Shown: positions 1 to 6,577 of the stretch, in pieces
Layout of the letters: each line of letters starts with the position of its first letter
Numbering within the stretch: position 1 is the first letter of the stretch
DNA from: an uncultured Bacteroidota bacterium
GTDB taxonomy: Bacteria > Bacteroidota > Bacteroidia > Chitinophagales > Chitinophagaceae
Length of the DNA: 8,981 nt
Reading direction: 5' to 3'
Assembly (NCBI GenBank): GCA_903835145.1
Contig: CAILMA010000005.1
Coordinates: forward strand, 1 to 8,981
Made by a program: the position numbers and the translations under genes
The notes under the pieces: model-generated
Databases searched by the model: none
Told to the model about the DNA's origin: nothing
The model's input: only the letters and a program-made list of their open reading frames with translations

Positions 1-1119
1 AGGCCTACATCCGAAACCATAATCTGGAATACCTATAAGGATTGGATACAAAGTTACCGCGACCTGCCCTTGCTCATTAACCAATGGGCTAATGTTGTAC
101 GCTGGGAAATGCGCACAAGACTGTTTCTGAGAACAACAGAGTTCCTATGGCAGGAAGGACATACAGCACATGCCACCCGCGAAGAAGCTATAGAGGAAAC
201 AGAGAAAATGCTTGAAGTTTATGCTTCATTCGCTGAGGATTATATGGCGATGCCTGTCGTTCGCGGCGTAAAGACCGCTAACGAACGTTTTGCGGGTGCA
301 GAAGAGACCTATTGCATTGAGGCAATGATGCAGGACGGCAAGGCATTACAGGCCGGCACCTCCCATTTTCTGGGACAAAATTTTGCTAAGGCTTTCGATG
401 TTACTTTCCAGGATAAGGACAACAAAAAATCTTACGTTTGGGCTACCTCCTGGGGGGTATCAACCCGCCTTATAGGTGCTCTGGTTATGGCACACAGCGA
501 TGACGAAGGCCTTGTGCTGCCACCAAAAATAGCACCTTTGCAGGTGGTGATAGTGCCTATCTACAACAAGAACGCTGAAACAACGGCCCGTATAAACCAG
601 ATTGCACAAGAGCTTATGTCGCAACTCAGGGAGCAGAAAGTAAGAGTGAAATTTGACAACGATGATAATACCCGTGCCGGGTGGAAATTTGCGGAGTACG
701 AGCTTAAAGGAGTACCTGTGAGGATAACCCTCGGTGCACGCGATATAGAAAATAACCTGGTGGAAATAGCCCGCAGAGATACCAAGCACAAAGAATCTAT
801 TGCTGTTGACACGCTGCTTACGCATACCATGCAATTGCTCACAGATATTCAAGAGAATCTGTTTAAAAAAGCATTGTTGTTCCGCAACGAAAACATAAGA
901 AAAGTGGATAGCTGGCAGGAATTTATGGACACCATAGAAGAGAAAGGTGGCTTCATTTCTGCACATTGGGATGGTACATCGGAAACAGAAGAAAAGATAA
1001 AGGAAGCCTCTAAAGCTACCATTCGCTGCATTCCGCTGAACAATGAACTGGAGGCAGGCGTTTGTGTTTTCAGTGGTAATCCATCAACTCAACGGGTATT
1101 ATTTGCAAGAGCTTACTAA
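1..1119 (+). CDS. proS: Prolyl-tRNA synthetase, archaeal/eukaryotic-like type (partial, N-terminus off window)
   Basis: This class II synthetase attaches proline to tRNA-Pro in the cytoplasm. The frame is open from base 1, so the 372 visible residues lack the start; family members are near 490 residues, so roughly 120 are missing. Numbering from the first visible codon: RPTSE substrate loop (1-5), motif 2 (about 29-57, with RWEMRTR and [10 protein letters not shown]), motif 3 (150-170, [10 protein letters not shown] then MAHSDDEG), anticodon-binding domain (about 179-278, starting near PLQVVIVPI), and the C-terminal domain ending in the typical terminal tyrosine (LFARAY). There is no E. coli-type editing insertion between motifs 2 and 3, which fits the short archaeal-like form. 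In the C-terminal zinc domain only two cysteines remain (343 and 355); the first pair of the four-cysteine site is replaced ([11 protein letters not shown]). The first TTG (70-72) lies inside the catalytic core and is not the start. Confidence 0.97.
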   Translation, partial: RPTSETIIWNTYKDWIQSYRDLPLLINQWANVVRWEMRTRLFLRTTEFLWQEGHTAHATREEAIEETEKMLEVYASFAEDYMAMPVVRGVKTANERFAGAEETYCIEAMMQDGKALQAGTSHFLGQNFAKAFDVTFQDKDNKKSYVWATSWGVSTRLIGALVMAHSDDEGLVLPPKIAPLQVVIVPIYNKNAETTARINQIAQELMSQLREQKVRVKFDNDDNTRAGWKFAEYELKGVPVRITLGARDIENNLVEIARRDTKHKESIAVDTLLTHTMQLLTDIQENLFKKALLFRNENIRKVDSWQEFMDTIEEKGGFISAHWDGTSETEEKIKEASKATIRCIPLNNELEAGVCVFSGNPSTQRVLFARAY

Positions 1120-1130
1120 AAGTTTAATAA

Positions 1131-1139
1131 TATACTTTG
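1131..1139 (+). promoter_or_regulatory. Possible Bacteroidota -7 element for the small membrane protein gene
   Basis: TATACTTTG lies just after the proS stop and 20 bases before the ATG at 1160. It resembles the Bacteroidota -7 consensus TAnnTTTG but has one base too many or too few between TA and TTTG. A TTG at 1103-1105 is a possible -33 element, although the spacing is long. The gene may instead, or also, be read through from proS. No clear Shine-Dalgarno precedes the ATG, only an A-rich stretch, which is usual in this phylum. Confidence 0.35.
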
Positions 1140-1159
1140 TCCTTTAAAAACCAAAAGAC

Positions 1160-1624
1160 ATGAATTATTTCAATTCAAAAAATGAAGATTCAAACATTTT
1201 TTCTTTAGAAGTAGATGATCAATTAAAGGGTACTTTACTTGAGATGACCCGTTGGACGAAATTCCTGTCTATAGTTGGGTTTGTGATAATGGGAATATTC
1301 GCACTGCTGGGTTTAGTTTCCTTGTTTGCGTTAAAAAACACAAATACCTTTACATCCCCAGGTCTTGCCGCACTCGGTGGCGTTGGCCTTATGTTTGTGT
1401 ATATTTTGGGAGGTAGCTTTTATATTTATCCAACATACTCCCTTTTTAAATATTCCACCGGAGTAAAGCAAGCCTTGCAAACCAACAACAAACAACTATT
1501 CAACGAGTCGTTTAACCATCTTAAGAATATGTTTAAGTACATGGGGATACTTATTTTGTGTCTCCTTTGTATTTATGGTATCGCAATTATTGCCGTTATC
1601 ATCGGTGCAGCTATGCACTCTTAG
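1160..1624 (+). CDS. Small multi-pass membrane protein of unknown function (DUF5362-like)
   Basis: This 154-residue protein has no function I can name. A polar N-terminus (about 1-30) leads into an amphipathic stretch with TRWTKFLSIVGF, then three hydrophobic segments: about 35-58, about 68-92 (GLAALGGVGLMFVYILGG) and about 128-151. A loop of about 97-127 (KYSTGVKQALQTNNKQLFNE) separates the last two and probably lies on the opposite side of the membrane from the loop between the first two. The 'ARWAKFLSIVGF'-type entry to the first helix and the overall plan recall the Bacteroidota DUF5362 family; this is from memory and unchecked. It follows proS by 40 bases on the same strand, so the two may be co-transcribed, and a terminator follows 25 bases after the stop. 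ATG 1160 is the natural start because it is next to the possible promoter and the codons after it are well formed. Confidence 0.85.
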   Translation: MNYFNSKNEDSNIFSLEVDDQLKGTLLEMTRWTKFLSIVGFVIMGIFALLGLVSLFALKNTNTFTSPGLAALGGVGLMFVYILGGSFYIYPTYSLFKYSTGVKQALQTNNKQLFNESFNHLKNMFKYMGILILCLLCIYGIAIIAVIIGAAMHS

Positions 1625-1648
1625 CATTCAATTTTTTACCGAATTTCG

Positions 1649-1684
1649 ACCTCCCGTGTGGCAACGCCGGGAGGTTTTACTTTT
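1649..1684 (+). terminator. Rho-independent terminator after the small membrane protein gene
   Basis: ACCTCCCG (1649-1656) pairs with CGGGAGGT (1668-1675) as an 8-bp GC-rich stem with an 11-base loop, followed by TTTTACTTTT (1675-1684). It sits 25 bases after the stop at 1624. Read from the other strand the hairpin has no T-run, so it probably serves only the plus strand. The rest of the gap (1625-1766) shows nothing beyond short imperfect palindromes. Confidence 0.75.
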
Positions 1685-1766
1685 GGATGAAGGCAAACAA
1701 TGCATATGCTGCATTTGCGCAACTGCCTATAAGCAAAAACGGAGTGTGATTCGCCTAAGTATGCCG

Positions 1767-4700
1767 CTACCTGATCAATATAACATCGCCCTTCAACTCC
1801 TGCACCTTGTCTGATCCGTTGCCGCAAATGAAGCGGACGTAGTAGTAGTAGGTACCAATTTCTGCCTGCACGCCCTTATAAGTGCCATCCCAGCCACGGC
1901 CGGAATATTCCGATAGAAAAAACCGTTCACCAAAACGATCGAACACTGCAAACTGAATAATAGTAAGATCGCCCTTGAACTTTACCCTGAATTCATCGTT
2001 GTTCCCATCTCCATTGGGCGTAAAAGAATTAGGCACAAAAGGAATACAGCAATCGTCATAGCTTATTTTGGCCGATGTAGAATTGGTACATTGGTGCCCA
2101 TCTGTAACCGTTACCGTGTAAATTCCGTTTGGCTCATCTTTCAGGTAGGGAGTTGTTGCAGAATCGACACTCCATAGGTAACTAAATGGTGCGGTGCCGC
2201 CCAAAATATCGAGCGTAATGGTACCGTGTACTTCCTTGCCTATACATTCGTTGGGCGTTACTGTGGTAATGATCATCATAGAATCGGGCTGCCTGATGAA
2301 GAACGTACTGTCCTTGGTACAGCCCTTGCTGTCAGTGATTGTAACGGTATAATACCCAAAATGCACCCCGCTAAACTCGTTGGGCGCCGGGTGCTGCACA
2401 GAATCACTGAACCCGTAGAATAGCGGCTGCACCCCACCCGTTGCATAAACTGTTACGTCTCCCGTAGCCGTACCATAGCAATAGAGATTGGAAATGATGC
2501 TATCAATGTTGATATGGGGATACCCCACTAAGTTGATAACAGTATCTGTAGTACAATGATGCGCATCTGAAATATAGAACGTGTCGATGCCCTCCTTCAA
2601 TCCGCCAAAGTAAGTATTTGTGGTAAAGCTGAAACCATCTTTTGAAAAGGTATATGGAGTGGTGCCGCCCGCACCCGCTACTACTACTCCGCCATCAGGA
2701 TAACCCTGACAGGTTGGGTTGGTTATCGCTACACTGCCAAACCACAGTTTAGCGGGTTGGGTGAGCATTATCGAGGAGTCAACCTCACATCCGTTACTGT
2801 CTTTTAGGCGAATGGTGACCAGTCCTGCACTGAGACCCGTTAAGATGTTACTGGTCTGGAAAGCGGAAGAGTTGGCCGCATACCTATACGCCGGTGTGCC
2901 ACCGGTAGCAGCTATAGCTACTATACCGTCATTCCCTGCATTACAACTTACTTCTGTGATTGTTAGGTTGGTAATTCCGAGGGGGGCTGGCTGCCCCATG
3001 GTGACAATCGTATCGTGCACACAACCGTGTGCATCTTTAACAGTAATCGTATCCACACCCGCAGGCAGCCCCGGGAACGAGCTTACGGACGCAAAGGCTG
3101 AACTGTTGAGGGCGAATTGATAGGATGGTGTGCCGCCCGCACCTGCAAGCCCTATAACTCCGTTTGACATCCCGAAACAAGTGGGCTGAGAAAAAGTGAG
3201 GACCGGAGTCAGGAAATCCGGTTGGGTTACTGCGATTGAAGTATCACCGATGCAGCCAATAGAATCCCTGATGTGAAACACATAGGTTCCCGCAGCAAGT
3301 GAATTGTAAGTGGTGGTATCGGTATAGGCTGACGAACCGAACGCAAATATATAGGGTGCAGTGCCGCCCGCACAAGCAACTGTCACAACCCCATCGGCGC
3401 CGCCAAAACAGGCCGGCGGTGTGATTATGAATAGGCCGCTGATATGGAAAATGTTGGTGATGGTAATAGAAGTGTCTGCAATACAGCCGTGGGCATCTTT
3501 AATATGAAAGGTAAAAGTGCCGGCAGGTAAAGAGAAAAAGTTCCCGGCACCGCTGTATCCACCGCTGCCGAGCGCATAGGTATAGCCGGGAGTACCACCG
3601 CTACCAGCAAGGCTCACAAAGCCATTGTCCAACGTAGCGCAGGAAGATTCTGTTACCGAAGCCGTCGGGAAAATGGCGCCCGGTTGGCTGAGTGTGACGG
3701 TCGTATCTTTAATACATCCATGTGCGTCTTTGATGTGCAATATATAAGTGGCACCAGTAAGGCCTGTTGCCGCATAGGATGCACTAAATGCTCCACTGTT
3801 GAGCGCATAGGTGTATCCGGGTACCCCACCAGAAGCATAAATGCGAATGGCACCATCGGCACCGCCATGACAGGTGGGTGATACCAGCAGCACAGAATCT
3901 ATGCCAATACCTGAGGGTTCAGTAACATTAATAGTATCTGTGTAAATGCATCCATTGGCATCTTTAACATAAAGTACGTGCGTTCCAGCCGTTAACGAAC
4001 GGATAGTATCAGAAGTGGTGTAGGAGCCTCCATCAGCGGTATATGTATATCGGGGTGTACCACCGCTGGCGGCAATGACAACAGTATCGTTAGTAGAGCC
4101 ATTGCAGGAAATGGGACGAATGGACGGGCTTATTGTGATGGGTGTTGGTTGGGTTAAACTGATTGTGGTATCAAAGTAACACGCCTCTGTGTCTCTCACA
4201 TGCAGCGTATAACTACCGGCAACCATTGAAAATGACCCTGCTGAAACAAATGAGCTGCTGTTATAACTGTACGTGTAAGGTGCAAATCCGGAAGTGCCGC
4301 TTATAGTAACAGATGCGCTCCCTCCATTGCAAAGAATAGATGAAATACTAATTGAGCCGTGCAATGTAGTAGAATCGGTAAGTGTAAGCGTAGTATCGTC
4401 AATACACCCCCGGCTGTTTTTAATGTGAAACACATAGGTACCGGCGCTCAGGCTGCTGAAAGTATCGCTGGTGGTGTAGCTACCAGTGCCAACGGCAAAC
4501 GTATAAGGCGCAGTGCTGTTGTAGGCATGAATGATAACAATGCCATTGCTGAAAGTGTCGCAGAGGGGCTTTTGAATTGAAAAAGTCTCTAAAATAGGCG
4601 GTGCATCAGGTAACACAACCGTGGTATCTTTTATGCACCCGTTAGCGTCCTTAATATGAACTGTGTAAGTGCCTGCTGCGAGCCCGGAAAAAACACCGGA

Positions 4701-6326
4701 GGTAGTAAACGAACCAAAACCAACTGAATATTGAAAAGGTGTGGCCCCCGTTGTCCCGCTAACTGTAAGACTGCCCGTAGCTGCTCCGGGACAACCGGGA
4801 GTTGAGAGCGATACGGAGCCGGTAGGCAGGGCTGGAGCAATTAAAGTTATGACGGTATCCTTATAGCAAAAGTCAGGATTGTAAATCCTTATGGTATAGG
4901 TACCGGGATTGAGCGAATCGGTTTGCGTGCCGGTAACACCCGTAAAAGTGTGCACGGTAGATGAACCAGCAAGCTCCGTGATGGTAAACGGACTGAATGA
5001 ACCAATTGGTGTAACAGTGATGATACCCTTCCGCAAGCAGGTGGGTTGTGACACAATTGCAACAGATTCACCCGGGGTAGGCATTATAGTGATAGAATAG
5101 GCAATGGTCTGCTTACCAACAAGGGGACAACCATTATCCTGATAAGTGACGAAGAAAGTGTAAGTACCCGGGGCGGTAGTACTTGCCTCCCATGTGAATG
5201 TACCCAGTGGCGCGCGGCTATTGTTATTTACTATACTAAAAGTTGCACCTGCGGGCAATCCTGCGACCGACATTGTAATGCTATCATGCTCAGCATCGGT
5301 AGGGTTTATGTGAAATGAAAATGTATCGACAGAATTGCAAATATTGAGCTGCGTGCTGCTCGCAATAGTACCCGCCGAGGCTGAGCTGAGGCCACCTGTA
5401 GGTGCAGTATTGGTGCATGGGCTTAGTACTACCATCGTCATTTCCCGTTGGCTTGTCCCTTTCAGCACCCCGCTTGCAGTTGTCTCCCGTACATTATAAA
5501 CCACAAGGGCCTTTTGCACAATATTGAGTATAAACGACATTTGCCCGGTTGCTGTACTGAATGAAAATGTACCAGAGGAAACGCCGAGGGGAGCTGTAGG
5601 CGTGTAAGGCCACACATAGTTTACACTGCTCCCGGTGGAGGCATCTATACCCGGAACAAGGTAAAACGAAAGATTATCTCCATCAGGGTCCACTGAGCCG
5701 GGGTTATAGTTAGCCGGGGAGCTGATGCAAAAAAACGGTGTTGGAATAGTGGTATAAACGGCATTCGAATTAGCAGTTGTGGTGTTGTTCAGCGTATCAA
5801 CGAGCTCAATGGGTGAGCCCGAGGAGCCGAAGGTGATATTGGTAATACTACCACTCCTGCCAGCGGTTGCTGAGCCCCCCATACCGCTACCAAACACGAA
5901 CCTCCAAACCGACGAGGCGCCGGGTAGTGTGACGTTGGCGGCGTATAAAAATTTCTTAATGCCGGGAAGCGGGTTAGACGGATTGGTGCAAGTGGTATTG
6001 CCCGCATCTGCCGGACAAACCGGGGTCACTTCTACCCCGCTTGAAGGCGACTGCACTGATAAATTAAGCGTAGAATGGTAACTACCACCATTATAAACCC
6101 CCACAACCGGAGATGAACCCGGCAAAGTAGAAAATGCGGCTCCTGCGCAATCTCCATAAACAGCAAGGTAAACAGTGTAGGTATTGCCGCTTACATGGGT
6201 ATAGTAGAGGTCCATACCAAAAATGTGAGAAGCCCTTGAAACAAAAGAAAAACACACTAACATCAGGCAAATTAATAAAGCCCGGAACCGGGATTTTAAA
6301 AAATGCTGAATATACTGAATAGGCAT
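1767..6326 (-). CDS. Large exported surface protein with 13 SprB-like repeats and a T9SS type B sorting domain
   Basis: This 1519-residue protein is predicted to cross the inner membrane by Sec, then the outer membrane by the type IX system, and to act at the cell surface as an adhesin or filament. Layout by residue: signal peptide 1-32; N-terminal module 33 to about 300 of the kind common in such proteins (SHIFGMDLYYTHVSGN, VYGDC at 56-60, SVDPDGDNLSFYLVPG at 211-226); an Ig/cadherin-like module about 305-415 (PAGATFSIVNN, TAPGTYTFFVTYQDNGCP); thirteen tandem repeats about 421-1424; and a C-terminal sorting domain about 1427-1519 with VPNSFTPNGDGNND at 1431-1444. The sequence is rich in Ser, Thr and Gly and has few Lys or Arg. 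The ATG at 6326 directly precedes the signal peptide and follows an A/T-rich leader. The gene has its own promoter and a terminator upstream, so it looks monocistronic. SprB of gliding bacteria is the best-known protein of this design, but this one is much shorter and I would not call it SprB. Ligand and role are unknown. Confidence 0.93.
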   Translation of the reverse strand: MPIQYIQHFLKSRFRALLICLMLVCFSFVSRASHIFGMDLYYTHVSGNTYTVYLAVYGDCAGAAFSTLPGSSPVVGVYNGGSYHSTLNLSVQSPSSGVEVTPVCPADAGNTTCTNPSNPLPGIKKFLYAANVTLPGASSVWRFVFGSGMGGSATAGRSGSITNITFGSSGSPIELVDTLNNTTTANSNAVYTTIPTPFFCISSPANYNPGSVDPDGDNLSFYLVPGIDASTGSSVNYVWPYTPTAPLGVSSGTFSFSTATGQMSFILNIVQKALVVYNVRETTASGVLKGTSQREMTMVVLSPCTNTAPTGGLSSASAGTIASSTQLNICNSVDTFSFHINPTDAEHDSITMSVAGLPAGATFSIVNNNSRAPLGTFTWEASTTAPGTYTFFVTYQDNGCPLVGKQTIAYSITIMPTPGESVAIVSQPTCLRKGIITVTPIGSFSPFTITELAGSSTVHTFTGVTGTQTDSLNPGTYTIRIYNPDFCYKDTVITLIAPALPTGSVSLSTPGCPGAATGSLTVSGTTGATPFQYSVGFGSFTTSGVFSGLAAGTYTVHIKDANGCIKDTTVVLPDAPPILETFSIQKPLCDTFSNGIVIIHAYNSTAPYTFAVGTGSYTTSDTFSSLSAGTYVFHIKNSRGCIDDTTLTLTDSTTLHGSISISSILCNGGSASVTISGTSGFAPYTYSYNSSSFVSAGSFSMVAGSYTLHVRDTEACYFDTTISLTQPTPITISPSIRPISCNGSTNDTVVIAASGGTPRYTYTADGGSYTTSDTIRSLTAGTHVLYVKDANGCIYTDTINVTEPSGIGIDSVLLVSPTCHGGADGAIRIYASGGVPGYTYALNSGAFSASYAATGLTGATYILHIKDAHGCIKDTTVTLSQPGAIFPTASVTESSCATLDNGFVSLAGSGGTPGYTYALGSGGYSGAGNFFSLPAGTFTFHIKDAHGCIADTSITITNIFHISGLFIITPPACFGGADGVVTVACAGGTAPYIFAFGSSAYTDTTTYNSLAAGTYVFHIRDSIGCIGDTSIAVTQPDFLTPVLTFSQPTCFGMSNGVIGLAGAGGTPSYQFALNSSAFASVSSFPGLPAGVDTITVKDAHGCVHDTIVTMGQPAPLGITNLTITEVSCNAGNDGIVAIAATGGTPAYRYAANSSAFQTSNILTGLSAGLVTIRLKDSNGCEVDSSIMLTQPAKLWFGSVAITNPTCQGYPDGGVVVAGAGGTTPYTFSKDGFSFTTNTYFGGLKEGIDTFYISDAHHCTTDTVINLVGYPHINIDSIISNLYCYGTATGDVTVYATGGVQPLFYGFSDSVQHPAPNEFSGVHFGYYTVTITDSKGCTKDSTFFIRQPDSMMIITTVTPNECIGKEVHGTITLDILGGTAPFSYLWSVDSATTPYLKDEPNGIYTVTVTDGHQCTNSTSAKISYDDCCIPFVPNSFTPNGDGNNDEFRVKFKGDLTIIQFAVFDRFGERFFLSEYSGRGWDGTYKGVQAEIGTYYYYVRFICGNGSDKVQELKGDVILIR
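1770..2048 (-). other. T9SS type B (gliding-motility-associated) C-terminal sorting domain
   Basis: Residues 1427-1519 contain the hallmark IPFVPNSFTPNGDGNND, then FAVFDRFGERFF, GRGWDGTYKG, GTYYYYVRFICGNG and a C-terminal strand (LKGDVILIR). This order matches the family that directs proteins through the type IX system without the type A signal. Two adjacent cysteines (1426-1427) mark the junction with the last repeat, and C1501 lies inside the domain. Confidence 0.93.
2055..5066 (-). repeat. Tandem array of 13 SprB-like repeats (about 231 bp, 77 residues each), inside the coding sequence
   Basis: Each unit follows a pattern close to C-x-G-x2-(D/N)-G-x-(V/I), then GGTxPYxY, then LxAGTYxxHIKDAxGCxxDT, then a linker often ending in QP plus three residues. 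The first cysteine of each unit is at residue 430, 512, 589, 666, 741, 819, 896, 973, 1050, 1128, 1206, 1283 and 1361. After the first step (82), the steps are all 75-78. The second cysteine (mostly in NGC or HGC) is at 487, 564, 641, 716, 793, 871, 948, 1025, 1102, 1180, 1258, 1336 and 1413. The DNA is diverged but keeps echoes: GCCGCCCG recurs at about 2664, 3132 and 3363, which are 468 and 231 bases apart. The pattern matches the SprB repeat family as I know it. Unit 1 is the most divergent. Confidence 0.92.
6231..6326 (-). other. Signal peptide of the large surface protein
   Basis: Residues 1-32 have a basic n-region (K11, R13, R15), a hydrophobic core at about 16-29 (ALLICLMLVCFSFV), and a likely signal peptidase I site after SRA (A32), leaving SHIFGMD as the mature N-terminus. 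No lipobox cysteine is placed to make it a lipoprotein. Confidence 0.85.
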
Positions 6327-6387
6327 TTATATTAAATTAAAAACACAAATCAAAAAACAGACCGCAGCCCGCTACTGTTATAACCTA

Positions 6388-6395
6388 CAAATATA
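6388..6395 (-). promoter_or_regulatory. Bacteroidota-type -7 promoter element for the large surface protein gene
   Basis: Read on the minus strand this is TATATTTG, an exact match to TAnnTTTG, 61 bases before the ATG at 6326. No TTG is visible at the usual -33 distance; the stretch there is TTTAT-rich. Transcription would start near 6382, giving a leader of about 55 bases that ends A/T-rich with no Shine-Dalgarno. A perfect 8-bp palindrome, GTTATAAC (6377-6384), lies at the predicted start site. Confidence 0.6.
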
Positions 6396-6490
6396 GATTT
6401 TTCATGGATAGAAATTCATAAATAAAAATGTGGCATATCAAGCAAAGTGGCACGGGCAATCTGATAAGCCACCTGGGAAAGCCGGAAAGA

Positions 6491-6519
6491 TGTCAATGCC
6501 AACCCGCCCCAAATTGACA
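6491..6519. repeat. 7-bp inverted repeat beside the terminator
   Basis: TGTCAAT (6491-6497) and ATTGACA (6513-6519) are exact reverse complements with a 15-base spacer. The right arm touches the T-run of the terminator at 6519-6549. It could be a protein-binding site, part of the transcript's 3' structure, or chance. The rest of the 6327-6577 gap holds a weaker pair, GTGGC (6447-6451) with GCCAC (6468-6472). Confidence 0.4.
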
Positions 6520-6549
6520 AAAAAACGGCTCCCGTTTTCAGGAAAGCCG
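6519..6549 (-). terminator. Rho-independent terminator of the murF-alr gene
   Basis: On the minus strand CGGCT (6549-6545) pairs with AGCCG (6530-6526) and is followed at once by seven T residues (6525-6519). An alternative fold pairs AAAACGG with CCGTTTT (6538-6532 with 6528-6522) around a 3-base loop. Either would stop transcription, and both start about 30-40 bases after the stop codon at 6578. It separates murF-alr from the large surface protein gene. Confidence 0.8.
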
Positions 6550-6577
6550 CTGCAATAATGTTGTTGTGACAGTAAAT

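Noticed and set aside
70..72. TTG as a start codon for proS
   Set aside because: The conserved RPTSE loop and catalytic core sequence lie upstream of it in the same frame.
460..966. Open frame of 168 codons on the minus strand, antisense to proS
   Set aside because: It lies wholly inside the well-supported proS coding sequence. Its translation is rich in Cys, His and Phe in the way of a shadow frame, and it shows no recognisable domain.
2719..3120. Open frame of 133 codons on the plus strand inside the repeat region, with a similar one at 5779-6081
   Set aside because: Both are antisense to the large surface protein. The low-complexity Ser/Thr/Gly-rich coding sequence naturally leaves the opposite strand open; no motif or start signal is seen.
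2055..5066. Regularly spaced repeats considered as a CRISPR array or non-coding tandem repeat
   Set aside because: The period is about 231 bases, the repeats are diverged, and the pattern keeps one reading frame throughout as protein domains.
6428..6517. Small open frame of 29 codons (ATG to TGA) in the 6327-6577 gap
   Set aside because: It shows no hydrophobic or conserved pattern, no promoter or ribosome site, and overlaps the inverted repeat; chance is enough to explain it.
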